Source: Methanobrevibacter sp. TLL-48-HuF1 (GTDB taxonomy: Archaea; Methanobacteriota; Methanobacteria; Methanobacteriales; Methanobacteriaceae). Taken from it: 64,000 bases of DNA. Shown in pieces: positions 35,382 to 44,848 of this stretch. The stretch's first letter is position 1, and each line of letters opens with the position of its first letter. The stretch is from the NCBI RefSeq assembly GCF_023617305.1, contig NZ_CP081485.1, positions 1 through 64,000 on the forward strand, read 5' to 3'. The position numbers and the translations under genes were made by a program. The notes under the pieces were generated by a model. It was not told the DNA's origin and made no database searches. It saw only the letters and a list, made by a program, of their open reading frames with translations.

Positions 35382-37379
35382 ATATTGGTTGCATTGATTG
35401 TTGGTTTGTTAACAATTAATGGTGCATTTGCAGAAACAGCTGATTCAATGCCTGAAATTGATCAGGGTACTGTTTCAGGTGATGCAGAATTAATAAGCAC
35501 AAACCCTTGGAGTACCACAGGAAGTCTTGAATATGCAATTCCTGATGGTGTGCAGGAAATTACTTCTGCTAAGGTAATTGTAAATATCTATTCAGGTAGT
35601 GGAAATTCGGAAACCTATGCTTTACACTCAAATACTACATTAAACACAGCAGGAAATAGTAAGGTATTGGGATATGAAAATTTAACTTATGTTGGTAATC
35701 AGGCTGGTGATTCAAATGTGTATGTGATTAATAATCATACTACAAAACAGTATTCTGATTATCAAATGGTTTATGATGTTTTAGGTGATTTAAAAGATTT
35801 AGGTCCTAATTCAAAAATTAAAATAGATGTAACTAGCACTCCATTTGAAGGTAAAGCTTTTGATGGACGAATAAAAATGATTGGATTATTTATTGCATAT
35901 AATGACGGGGACAGCGACAGTATCACATATTGGTTAAATGTAGGAATGTCATGGACTCAGGGCACTGTAAGCAATTTAATTTATACAAAAAATTACACTG
36001 GTGACATAGGTGAAGTTAACTTTGAAGCAATAATGTTGTCTAGCAATAACGGAGCATATAAGTTTAATGATAATCAACTGTTTATTCCAGAAGACACTAT
36101 AGTAAAAGATTATTATATATATAATAAATGGGATGTTACAGATTATTTCCAAATAGGAGATAATAATAATTTTACATATTCTGCACTATCTCAGGGATAT
36201 GGTTCTATTAAATCAAGTGTTCAATTACTTAAAGTAATTAACAGAGAATCTCCTGTAGTTACTACTAATATTGCTTCAGAATATAAAAATTCTATTTATG
36301 CTGGTGTTACTAATAATTTAACTATTACAGTTAACAGCATTAACAAGGATTTAACTAATGTAACTGTTTATGTTTATGATAATGGCCGTGTTGTTGGTTC
36401 TTATTTGGTTGATTTTGTAAAAGCTAATTCTTCCAAATCAGTAAATATAATAGATTCTTTTATTAGACCAATTGATGAAAATACTGTTTTAGGAAACAAT
36501 AATACCAATGTTGTTTACAGAGTTATTGTTGAAGATAAAAACGGTATTTTAAATGACACCAACAGCAGTAATTTTATGGTGGTTTATAACGGTAATTTAG
36601 GAAAAGATTTGGCATATCCTGCCATGAATGCTACAATTACACGTGTTTATGATATTAGTGGTGATGTAATTATTTTAAATAAAGATGATTCATCATATTT
36701 AGGGTCCAAGAGTACAAATGGAAGCGACACATGGAATATTGATTTTAAAGGGGAGTTAAAAGAAGGATTGTTATATGTTTCATATAACTGGAATAAGCAA
36801 GCTGATGTAAGTGATTGGATAGTTACTTTCAATAATAAAATCATTACACCAATTGTCCATTACCGTGACCAGTCTAATTTAGGAGCATACGGCAAACATG
36901 GCTACGGACTTGCAGTTTATAATGTTACAGATTTAATCAATAAAGGATTAAATACTTTTACTTTAAATAAAACAAGTGGTTTAACTGCTGTTTATCCAAG
37001 TTCTTTATTACTTTTAACTAATAATGAAAATGGCGCTAGTAAAACTGTTTATATAAGTGAAGGTGCGGATTTACTTTCTAAAACAAATAATAAAAATTTG
37101 GATGTCGGAGCTTATACTAAATTTAACATTGACTCCACTTCAATGATTAATTCCACATTATATGTTTTTGCAGCAGGCGGACAAAAAAATGAAGGAAACA
37201 TTGTTTTTAATGGTGAAATAAAAAGTGATGTATGGAATAAGACTTCAAATTCAATTGATTATTATACTTTCAACACCGATGGTTTAACTAAAGACAATAA
37301 CACTGTATTTTTCCAGTCTACAGGTTCAACTATTCTTGCATTACATCAGATACTTGTTGTAGAACGTGAAAACATACAG

Positions 37380-38375
37380 TTAACAGTTGAAGATCTTGAA
37401 AAATATTATGGTGGATCAGAAAGACTTAATGCTACTTTAAAAGATGGTGCTGGAAATCCGATAGCTAATAAAACTATTACATTTACTGTTAATGGTAAAA
37501 AATACAATAAAACAACTGATTCCAATGGATTTGCATCATTGGTAATTGGCTTAATGCCTGGAACATATGATGTAACAACAATGTACGGCAATATGTCTGT
37601 TTATTCAAAAGTTGTTGTTAAAACTACTATTGAAGGTAAAGACCTTGTTAAAATGTATAAAAATGAAACTCAATTCTTTGCAACTTTCTTAGGCACTGAT
37701 GGCAAACCGTTATCTAACACTGATGTAACATTTAACATTAATGGTGTATTTTACACACGTCAAACAAATGAAAATGGTGTAGCTAGGTTAAATATTAATT
37801 TAAGACCTGATGTGTATATTTTAACTGCTATTAATTCAGTTACTGGTGAAAGTAAAGGATTTAATATAACTGTTAAACCTTTAATTGAGTCAAATGATTT
37901 AACCAAGTACTACAGAAATGATTCTAATTTTGAAGTAAAAATTTACAATAAAGATGGAACCCTTGCAATAAACAAAGAGGTTACATTTAATATTAATGGT
38001 GTATTCTATCAAAAAACCACAGACAGCAACGGTATAGCTAGGTTAGGTATTGCTTTAAGACCTGGAAATTATATAATTACCACTATCGTTGACGGTTTGG
38101 ATATAGGTAATAATATAAATGTATTGCCGACTTTAGTAACAAGTGATCTTTCCATGAAATATCTTGACGGCAGCAACTTTACTGTGCAGACATTAGACGG
38201 TCAGGGCAATCCGTTAGCTAAGCAAAATATATTATTTAACATAAATGGTAGATTCTATTACAGAGTAACTGATGATGAGGGTATGGCATCATTGAATATA
38301 AGATTAATGCCTGGAGAGTATATCATTACTTCGTATTGGAATGATTTCGAAGTTGGAAACACAGTAAAAGTAGAT
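37380..38375 (+). repeat. Four-repeat C-terminal cassette, copy in adhesin 2
   Basis: Four repeats of about 83 residues, starting LTVEDLEKYY, IEGKDLVKMY, IESNDLTKYY and LVTSDLSMKY. They contain VTFNINGVFY-type cores and end GNTVKVD. Position by position they match the cassettes of adhesins 1 and 3. Confidence 0.9.
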
Positions 38376-38385
38376 TAAAATTTAA

Positions 38386-38407
38386 AAGAGAATTTTACAA
38401 TTCTCTT
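38386..38407 (+). terminator. Hairpin terminator after adhesin 2
   Basis: Nine-bp stem AAGAGAATT (38386-38394) with AATTCTCTT (38399-38407), a 4-nt loop, followed by ATTTTTTT. It starts 7 nt past the stop codon. Confidence 0.75.
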
Positions 38408-38494
38408 ATTTTTTTAAAATAAATTTTATATAGTTTAAAGTAGAAATGGTAAATATGTAATTAATGTATTATTGATTATATTGAGGAAATAAAT

Positions 38495-39205
38495 ATGGAT
38501 ATGATGAGTGTAATGTGGCAATTTGGTGTACTGGCTGCTGTAATCATATTTGGAATAAAAATTGGTTTGGCATCTGGTCTTGCTAACTTGTCAAAAAAAT
38601 TATTTGCATGTATCTGTGTCGGTTATGGTGGTGGTGTTTTATTATGTACATATATTGCATCATTCTTTGCTGAACAGATTACTGAAGCTATTTATAGTTA
38701 TAATACTGTTTTTTATATAATTATGGCATCTATCATGATTATCGCGGGATTGTTTACTATAAGAGAATGGAAAGTTCATGATAAAAATACAACTACTGCT
38801 ACCTGTTTAGCGGTTGTTGCTCCTTGTCCATGTTGTTTTGGAGCAATTATTGCTTCTGTTTTAATTGTAGCACCTACTGTAGGTTTTTCATTTATGGGTT
38901 TAAGTAAATATGTTGCAGCAGCATTGTTAGTTGTTATGATTGTAACATATTTTGTATCCAATACTATCATTAAATTTATAGATAAGCCTTATCCTATTGT
39001 ATTGGGAAATTTCATGTTATTTTTAGGTGCTTATTTCTTGTTGTCAGCTATTGTAATACCAAGTATTGCCCAAGCAATGCAGGGGCAATTTGGCGGAGTA
39101 ACTATGATTGATTCCCAATCTTTAATTTTAATTTTAGTTGCTTTAGTTGCTTTAGTGATTGTAGGTGTAGTTTTATATAAAAGAAGTGATAATTTATTAA
39201 AATAA
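38495..39205 (+). CDS. DUF2162 family putative transporter
   Basis: Polytopic membrane protein of 236 residues with about six or seven hydrophobic segments. A CPCC motif (VVAPCPCCFGAIIAS) sits at the start of the fourth, conspicuous for metal or redox chemistry. It resembles DUF2162, a methanogen-enriched predicted transporter family found next to ExbB/MotA-like and DUF2149 genes, exactly as here. GAGGAAAT precedes the ATG. The substrate is unknown. The three genes are spaced by 17 and 4 nt, so they are one operon and probably one membrane complex. Confidence 0.75.
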   Translation: MDMMSVMWQFGVLAAVIIFGIKIGLASGLANLSKKLFACICVGYGGGVLLCTYIASFFAEQITEAIYSYNTVFYIIMASIMIIAGLFTIREWKVHDKNTTTATCLAVVAPCPCCFGAIIASVLIVAPTVGFSFMGLSKYVAAALLVVMIVTYFVSNTIIKFIDKPYPIVLGNFMLFLGAYFLLSAIVIPSIAQAMQGQFGGVTMIDSQSLILILVALVALVIVGVVLYKRSDNLLK

Positions 39206-39222
39206 GATTTAGGTGATATTAA

Positions 39223-39867
39223 ATGAGTTCAATACCTGGTACAGAATATTTAAGCGGAGCTTTAAATGTTATATCTCAAAGTTTAACAATTCCCGTAATG
39301 GTTTTATTATTAATAATTGCTATTATTTCTGTTATTGCTTTAGGTGGATTTATATCTGAATACACATCAATGAAAAAAGTAGGTGTCGGAAAAATAAGGG
39401 ATTTAATATTTAAAATTAATACAGCAAGTTCTATTGATGATTTAATGAATATTATATCTAGTTCTGATATTCCAAAATCTCAAAAGAAAGTTTTAACTGA
39501 GATTGCAAAATCAGAAGCACTAGATAGTGATTCCAGAGAAGCTTTAGCTCGTAAATTAGTAGAACATGAAGAAGAAAAAATTGATAAAAGTTTAAGAAAT
39601 ACAGATATTATTACCCGTGTCGGACCAACATTAGGGTTAATGGGTACTTTAATTCCATTAGGTCCTGGTCTTGCAGCATTAGGTGCTGGGGATGTAAATA
39701 CCCTTGCAGATGCATTAACTATTGCATTTGATACTACTGTTGTAGGTATTGGTTCCGGTGCGTTATGTTATTTCATCTCTAAAATTAGAAGAGGTTGGTA
39801 TGACCAATATCTTTCTGATTTGGATGCGTTATCTGATGCAGTTCTTTTTTTCATGAATAAACAGTGA
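39223..39867 (+). CDS. MotA/TolQ/ExbB-family proton channel protein
   Basis: ExbB/TolQ-like stator subunit of 214 residues. Seen: an N-terminal membrane segment (about 18-42), a cytoplasmic helical region (about 50-130), then the conserved channel block ITRVGPTLGLMGTLIPLGPGLAAL and the last membrane segment (ADALTIAFDTTVVGIGSGALCYFISKI). Family knowledge: ExbB pentamers with ExbD dimers use ion flow to drive work across the envelope. It starts after AGGTGAT in a three-gene operon with DUF2162 upstream and an ExbD-like protein 4 nt downstream. What it drives in a cell without an outer membrane is not known. Confidence 0.88.
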   Translation: MSSIPGTEYLSGALNVISQSLTIPVMVLLLIIAIISVIALGGFISEYTSMKKVGVGKIRDLIFKINTASSIDDLMNIISSSDIPKSQKKVLTEIAKSEALDSDSREALARKLVEHEEEKIDKSLRNTDIITRVGPTLGLMGTLIPLGPGLAALGAGDVNTLADALTIAFDTTVVGIGSGALCYFISKIRRGWYDQYLSDLDALSDAVLFFMNKQ

Positions 39868-39871
39868 TTTT

Positions 39872-40210
39872 ATGGTTAGAAGAAAACAAAGAAGGAGAAG
39901 AGCTTCTGATGATGACATAGATCCTATGGCAGGTACAACAAACCTTGTTGATGCAATGCTTGTTCTTGCATTAGGTTTTTTAATATTTGTTGTAATTAGT
40001 TGGAATATGCAAAGCGTTATTTTTTCCGACATGAGCCAAGATCAAAAGCAGGCAGTTATGGAATCTATGAAACAGGTTTCAGAAGTTACACAAGGTCAAG
40101 AATTAAATGATACTCCAGACACATCTCAAAGTTCTGGACAAGGTTTCACTGAGCTGGGAAAAGTCTATAAAGATCCATCGTCAGGGAAACTGATTATGGT
40201 AGAAGGTTAA
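39872..40210 (+). CDS. DUF2149 protein, ExbD-like
   Basis: 112 residues with ExbD-like topology: an Arg/Lys-rich cytoplasmic start (RRKQRRRRA), one membrane helix, and an extracytoplasmic tail. The helix begins NLVDAMLVLALGFLIF, with D27 where ExbD carries its proton-binding Asp (FIDVMLVLL in E. coli, from memory). The tail (about 50-112) is short and lacks a typical periplasmic ExbD fold. It follows the ExbB-like gene by 4 nt and should be its partner. A perfect hairpin terminator overlaps the stop codon. Confidence 0.75.
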   Translation: MVRRKQRRRRASDDDIDPMAGTTNLVDAMLVLALGFLIFVVISWNMQSVIFSDMSQDQKQAVMESMKQVSEVTQGQELNDTPDTSQSSGQGFTELGKVYKDPSSGKLIMVEG

Positions 40211-40219
40211 TCCTTCTAC
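40199..40219 (+). terminator. Hairpin terminator after the ExbB/ExbD-like operon
   Basis: Perfect 8-bp stem GTAGAAGG (40199-40206) with CCTTCTAC (40212-40219) and loop TTAAT, followed by CTTCTTTTTTTT from 40227. The stem includes the last codons and stop of the DUF2149 gene. Confidence 0.75.
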
Positions 40220-40378
40220 ATTTAACTTCTTTTTTTTAAAATTTTATTTATCAGTATTTCTTTAAACATTTTTACATAAAAATTAAGCAATATTTTCTTC
40301 TTATTCTATCAACAGCATAAACATAATAAATTATAAATACTCAATCAATTAAATAAAATAAGATAAGGTGATTAAGTA

Positions 40379-40693
40379 ATGGAATTTTGTCCTGAATGCG
40401 GAGCTATATTACTTCCTATGAATAAAAAATTAAAATGTAAATGCGGATATGAAAAATCTTTATCTGATGAAGTTAAAGACCAGTATGAAGTTAAGGGAGA
40501 AACAAATCCTAAAGCAGAAGTAATAGTTACTGATAATAAGAATGTAGCATTGCCTACTACAACAATTACTTGTTATAAATGTGGCGGAACTAAAGGTTAC
40601 TGGTGGACAGTACAAACAAGGTCTGCAGATGAAGCTCCAACAAACTTTATCAGATGTGCAAAATGCGGAAACACATGGAGATCCTCTAACTAA
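40379..40693 (+). CDS. tfs: Transcription factor S (TFIIS / RPB9-like)
   Basis: Archaeal transcript cleavage factor of 104 residues that rescues backtracked RNA polymerase. Seen: an N-terminal zinc ribbon with C4, C7, C20 and C22, a linker, and a C-terminal zinc ribbon with C65, C68, C93 and C96. The tip carries RSADEAPT with D84 and E85, the acidic pair that acts in RNA cleavage. TATA-like AAATTATAAATAC lies near 40327-40340, and AAGGTGAT precedes the ATG. It is monocistronic or leads into the CLC gene 35 nt away. Confidence 0.95.
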   Translation: MEFCPECGAILLPMNKKLKCKCGYEKSLSDEVKDQYEVKGETNPKAEVIVTDNKNVALPTTTITCYKCGGTKGYWWTVQTRSADEAPTNFIRCAKCGNTWRSSN

Positions 40694-40728
40694 TTTTTTA
40701 AATATTATTAGGTATAAACTATTATACT

Positions 40729-42294
40729 ATGAAAATGCTTCAGAAGACATTAAGGTCAGTTGTAGATAATCCCAAACATATTTTCAAACTAGCTGTTCAG
40801 GGAATATTTGTAGGTATTTTTGCCGGAATAATGGTCTGTTTATACAGATTTCTTTTATATTCCTCAGAAAGTATTTTAAGAAATTTTTTGGAATTCATTA
40901 ATGGAAATATTTTTTTAATTATACTTTGGTTTATTATATTAACTATTTTAGGATTATTTACAGCTTTTTTAGTAAAATGGGAACCTGATAGTGTTGGCAG
41001 CGGTATTCCTCAAATTAATGCAGAAGTTAAAGGTTTTTTAAATACTAACTGGCTGAAAATTTTAACAGCTAAAATTAGTGCAGGTGTTTTAACAGCACTT
41101 GGAGGTTTGTCTTTAGGTCCTGAAGGTCCTTCTGTTCAAATAGGTGGAATGGCCGGAAAGGGAATCTCAAGAATTTTTAAAGAATCAAGAACAGATGAAC
41201 TGAGACTTATTTTAGCAGGTTCAACTGTAGGTATTACAGCTGCCTTTAATGCTCCATTAGCCGGAGTAATTTTTATAATTGAAGAAATCAATCACAGTTT
41301 TGATAAAACGTTGATTTTTATAGCACTGACTGCATCTGTTGTTGCTGATTTTATATCCAAATCCTTTTTTGGTCAGGCAACAGTTCTGAATTTTCCATTA
41401 TATAATCTTCCACTATCATCTTACTGGCTTTTGATTGTTTTAGGTTTGCTTTTAGGTATTTTAGGTTATGTTTATAATGTTGGAATGATTAGGGCAAATG
41501 ACAGATTGGCTAAACTCTCGAATGTTCCACTTGAAATTAAATTCGTATGTGTATTTTTAATATCCGGTGTTGTAGCATTGTTTATTCCTGAAATCTTGGA
41601 TGGAGGACATTTTATGTTAAATATGCTTGATGTAGCTATTCCGTCATTGGGTATTTTGATATTTTTACTTGTAGCTAAGTATCTCTTTTCAGTAGTTTCC
41701 TTTTCAACCGGAACTCCTGGAGGAATATTTTTGCCTCTACTGGTTTTAGGAGCATTTATTGGAGCTATTTTCGGTTCTGTTGTAATTCCTATTTTTGGTC
41801 TTGAAAGCTATCTGATATACAAGTTTATTGTTATTTCAATGGCAGGATTTTTTGCAGCTACTGTAAGATCTCCAATTACAGGTGTTGTTTTGCTCTCTGA
41901 GATGTGCGGATCAACAGAATCTCTGGTAGCTATGCTGATTGTAGCTATTATTGCATATGCTGTTCCTATGCTGCTGAATAACCGTCCGATTTATGAGTCT
42001 TTATTTGAAAGATTACTGGCTAAAAATAATCATGATTTTATAAAAGACCATTCAAAGCATATTTTATCAGAATATGTTGTTCCTTCTGGCTGGAAGTATA
42101 CAGGTAAGCCAATTAAGGAAATTCCTTTTCCTAAAGGATGTATTGTAGTTTCAATTACCAGAGGTGGAGAATATATACTGGCTGATGAGGATATTACTAT
42201 AAATTATGCAGATCAGATTCACATGCTGATGGACAGCAAAACTTATCCTTTTAAAAATGATGAAATGGGTGAATTAATGAGTAAGGTGATATAG
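40729..42294 (+). CDS. CLC-family chloride channel/antiporter with C-terminal TrkA-C domain
   Basis: Polytopic anion channel or Cl-/H+ antiporter of 521 residues. Selectivity motifs seen: GSGIPQ (90-95), GPEGPSVQIGG with gating E132, GTPGGIFLPLL, and about ten or more membrane segments. The last 70 residues (PSGWKYTGKPIKEI, DQIHMLMDS) look like a TrkA-C/RCK-C regulatory domain, a common partner of archaeal CLC proteins. No clear ribosome binding site is seen. A TATA-like TTTAAATATT about 30 nt upstream suggests a leaderless or short-leader transcript. The nitroreductase start overlaps its stop by 1 nt. Confidence 0.9.
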   Translation: MKMLQKTLRSVVDNPKHIFKLAVQGIFVGIFAGIMVCLYRFLLYSSESILRNFLEFINGNIFLIILWFIILTILGLFTAFLVKWEPDSVGSGIPQINAEVKGFLNTNWLKILTAKISAGVLTALGGLSLGPEGPSVQIGGMAGKGISRIFKESRTDELRLILAGSTVGITAAFNAPLAGVIFIIEEINHSFDKTLIFIALTASVVADFISKSFFGQATVLNFPLYNLPLSSYWLLIVLGLLLGILGYVYNVGMIRANDRLAKLSNVPLEIKFVCVFLISGVVALFIPEILDGGHFMLNMLDVAIPSLGILIFLLVAKYLFSVVSFSTGTPGGIFLPLLVLGAFIGAIFGSVVIPIFGLESYLIYKFIVISMAGFFAATVRSPITGVVLLSEMCGSTESLVAMLIVAIIAYAVPMLLNNRPIYESLFERLLAKNNHDFIKDHSKHILSEYVVPSGWKYTGKPIKEIPFPKGCIVVSITRGGEYILADEDITINYADQIHMLMDSKTYPFKNDEMGELMSKVI

Positions 42295-42797
42295 TGAATC
42301 CGATATTTAAAAGAAAAAGCATCAGAAATTTTAGTGATGAGGAAGTCAGTACATATAAAATAAAAAATTTAATCAGGGCAGGAATGCAGGCTCCTTCAGC
42401 TTTTAATTCTCAGCCATGGGAATTCATTGTTGTATCTGATAAAAAGGATTTAAAAGCTGTTTCTAAAATGAGCAGATATGCAAGACCAGCTGAAAATGCT
42501 CAAAAACTGATTATTGTTTTGGGAAATACAACAAAAGATAATGTTGTAATGCCTATGATTCAGCAGGATCTGTCTGCCTGTACACAAAACATACTGCTTC
42601 AGGCAGTTGCTGAGGGTCTGGGTGCAGTCTGGTTGGGATTTTACCCAATTGAAGATAGAGTAAATGCATTAAGGGATTATTTTAATATTCCTGACCATGT
42701 TATCCCATTTTCAGTAATAGCTATTGGTTATCCTAAAGAAGATAAAGAATCTGAAAGCAGATATGATGAATCTAAAATTCATTTAGGTAAATATTAA
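42294..42797 (+). CDS. Nitroreductase family protein
   Basis: FMN-dependent oxidoreductase of 167 residues: KRKSIRNFSDEEV (FMN phosphate grip), MQAPSAFNSQPWEFIVV, the QDLSACTQNILLQAVAEGLGAVWLG core and VIAIGYPKED. The substrate is not predictable; family members reduce nitro compounds, flavins or quinones. The start is GTG, whose first G is the last base of the CLC stop codon, so translation is coupled. Confidence 0.88.
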   Translation: MNPIFKRKSIRNFSDEEVSTYKIKNLIRAGMQAPSAFNSQPWEFIVVSDKKDLKAVSKMSRYARPAENAQKLIIVLGNTTKDNVVMPMIQQDLSACTQNILLQAVAEGLGAVWLGFYPIEDRVNALRDYFNIPDHVIPFSVIAIGYPKEDKESESRYDESKIHLGKY

Positions 42798-42843
42798 TAG
42801 TAATAAAAATATATTTTATTTTAGTAAATTATGAGGTTAAATA

Positions 42844-43815
42844 ATGGTAAGTGTAAACTTAGAAGCTAAAAAAACCGTAGATGTAATGATTGAAAAACAA
42901 GATGAATTAAACATTGCTGTTAGTCAATTGTCAAATGGTGCTACAATTATTGATTGTGGTGTAAATGTTGATGGAAGTTTCAAAGCAGGTGAACTTTACA
43001 CTAAAGTTTGTCTTGGTGGTCTTGCTGATGTTGGAATTTCTATTCCTGGTGATTTATCTGAAAAATTCGCTCTTCCTTCCGTAAAAATTAAAACAGATTC
43101 CCCAGCTATTTCCACATTAGGATCTCAAAAAGCAGGATGGTCTGTATCTGTAGGAGATTTCTTTGCACTTGGTTCCGGTCCTGCTAGAGCAATCTGTAAA
43201 AAACCGGCTGAAACCTATGAAGAAATTGGTTATGAAGACACAGAAGCTGATTTAGCTATTTTAACTTTAGAAGCTGATGTATTGCCTGGTGAAGATGTTG
43301 CACAATACATTGCTGATGAATGTAATGTGGATGTTAAAGATGTTTATTTACTTGTAGCTCCTACCTCTTCCCTTGTTGGTTCTATCCAAATTTCCGGAAG
43401 GGTTGTTGAAAACGGAACCTACAAAATGTTGGAAGCTATTAAATTTGATGTAACTAAAGTAAAACATGCTGCAGGTATTGCTCCTATTGCACCAATTGAC
43501 CCTGACGGACTTAAAGCTATGGGTAAAACTAACGATGCAGTTTTATTTGGTGGAAGAACTTACTACTATGTTGAATCTGATGAAAATGATGATATAGCTG
43601 ATGTTGCAGCTAAATTACCTTCATCTGCAGCTGACGGATATGGTAAACCATTCTTCGATGTATTTAAAGAAGCTGAATTTGACTTCTACAAAATCGACAA
43701 AGGAATGTTTGCTCCTGCAGAAGTAGTTATTAATGATTTAACTACTGGTAAAGTCTACAAAGAAGGATATGTAAACGTAGATTTACTTAAAAAATCCTTT
43801 GGTGTAGACAACTAA
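42844..43815 (+). CDS. mch: Methenyltetrahydromethanopterin cyclohydrolase
   Basis: Mch interconverts N5-formyl-H4MPT and N5,N10-methenyl-H4MPT, the third step of CO2 reduction to methane, in the cytoplasm. The 323 residues show family stretches: GATIIDCGVNVDGSFKAG, CLGGLADVGISIPG, QKAGWSVSVGDFFALGSGPA, GIAPIAPIDPDGLKAMGKTN and FGGRTYYYVES. TATA-like AAAAATATATTTTATT lies about 35 nt upstream, and GAGGT precedes the ATG. It is followed by a strong terminator. This gene alone marks the organism as a methanogen or close relative. Confidence 0.97.
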   Translation: MVSVNLEAKKTVDVMIEKQDELNIAVSQLSNGATIIDCGVNVDGSFKAGELYTKVCLGGLADVGISIPGDLSEKFALPSVKIKTDSPAISTLGSQKAGWSVSVGDFFALGSGPARAICKKPAETYEEIGYEDTEADLAILTLEADVLPGEDVAQYIADECNVDVKDVYLLVAPTSSLVGSIQISGRVVENGTYKMLEAIKFDVTKVKHAAGIAPIAPIDPDGLKAMGKTNDAVLFGGRTYYYVESDENDDIADVAAKLPSSAADGYGKPFFDVFKEAEFDFYKIDKGMFAPAEVVINDLTTGKVYKEGYVNVDLLKKSFGVDN

Positions 43816-43821
43816 ATTTAA

Positions 43822-43839
43822 TTATCTTTTATCAGATAA
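43822..43839 (+). terminator. Hairpin terminator after mch
   Basis: Six-bp stem TTATCT (43822-43827) with AGATAA (43834-43839), followed by C and eight T residues. Starts 7 nt after the stop codon. Confidence 0.65.
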
Positions 43840-43995
43840 CTTTTTTTTATTTTTTTCTGGCCTGTTTGAGGCTTTTTTTAAGTTTTCCTGAATATTTTAT
43901 ACAATATGTTTAAATACTTATTTTTCAATAAATAAATATTAACTCACAGTTTGAGTGATTTTTATTTAAATTAATTTAAAAAGGAGGACTTTAAA

Positions 43996-44769
43996 ATGAG
44001 TTTAACTGAGATTTTCAATGATGCTTTAAAATATCCATTTTCAGATATGACTAAATTTTGCATACTTGGAGTTATAATGGTTATATCTTCATTAGGTTCT
44101 TTAGAACTTGGAAATGAAATAATTTCTTCTGTTTTAGGTCTTATTGGTGTTATAGCTTCTCTTATAACATTGGGATATGGTGTAAGTGTTGTAAAAAATG
44201 CTATTATAAAATCTGATGAAATTCCTGATTTTGATTTGCAAACAAATATTGTTGATGGATTAAAAATGGCAGTAATAAGTATTGTATACTATATCATTCC
44301 ATTTGTAATTGCTGTTATTGTAGCTTTTGCATCTGGTTTCTTTAATCAAATTGTAGAAATTGCAACTTATGCTTCCCAATATGGTCCTAATTTTGTAAAT
44401 GTGATTCCTGAAGATGTAATGTTGTCTTTAGTAAGTTCTGCAGCAATAACTATTATTATAGGTATAATATTATTTGTTATTTTCACCTTGTTGTTTTATA
44501 TGGGTCTTTGCAGATTTGCCAAGTATAACAGTTTGTCTGAAGGTGCTGATATTCCTGAAGCAGCTCGTGATTTAGCAAGGATTGGTATTGGTAAAGTTAT
44601 TGGTTGGATGATTTTATTATTTGTCATTATAGCTGTTATTACCTTTATTGAAATGTTTATTTCATCAATTCCATATGTAGGTATTTTAATTTCAGCATTT
44701 TTAATTTCAACATATAATTTATTTATTGTATACAGATCAGTTGGTTTATTATATTCAGCTATTGAATAA
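43996..44769 (+). CDS. DUF4013 family membrane protein (copy 1)
   Basis: Membrane protein of 257 residues with about six hydrophobic segments and the DUF4013-like start SLTEIFNDALKYPFSDMTKF. A conserved cytoplasmic-side motif GYGVSVVKNAI, then DEIPDFDLQTNIVDGLK, and an ending in YRSVGLLYS identify the family. AAGGAGG lies 8 nt before the ATG. Two close paralogues follow on the same strand and a fourth lies inverted at 48452. Function unknown. Confidence 0.75.
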   Translation: MSLTEIFNDALKYPFSDMTKFCILGVIMVISSLGSLELGNEIISSVLGLIGVIASLITLGYGVSVVKNAIIKSDEIPDFDLQTNIVDGLKMAVISIVYYIIPFVIAVIVAFASGFFNQIVEIATYASQYGPNFVNVIPEDVMLSLVSSAAITIIIGIILFVIFTLLFYMGLCRFAKYNSLSEGADIPEAARDLARIGIGKVIGWMILLFVIIAVITFIEMFISSIPYVGILISAFLISTYNLFIVYRSVGLLYSAIE

Positions 44770-44848
44770 AACCAATTTTTTTTTCTTTTTTTGATGATTA
44801 ATTTTAAATAGTTAATTAGCAATAATATTTCATTGGAGAGTGTTTTAG

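Larger units (their letters stand above)
35353..38378 (+). pseudogene. Adhesin-like protein 2, frameshifted in the signal peptide at an 11-T run
   Basis: Surface protein of about 1000 residues. The ATG at 35353 (AGGA just ahead) encodes MNVKNKFFF and then shifts frame at T11 (35371-35381). The long frame is open only from 35382 (no ATG; first candidate TTG at 35385). With 9 or 12 T the two parts join as MNVKNKFFF(F)ILVALIVGL and ...GAFA, an excellent signal peptide. The body shows two DUF3344-like halves (about 30-330 and 390-650 of the long frame; DGRIKMIGLFIAYNDG, YGLAVYNVTDLI), then the four-repeat cassette from 37380. No C-terminal anchor. Rather than decayed, the gene may be phase-variable, because the rest of the frame is intact. 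A sequencing error in the T run is the main alternative. Confidence 0.8.

Noticed and set aside
35385-38378. Adhesin 2 starting at the TTG at 35385
   Set aside because: No ribosome binding site precedes it (only the T run), and the predicted protein would lack the positively charged start of its signal peptide. The ATG at 35353 supplies both once the T run is corrected.
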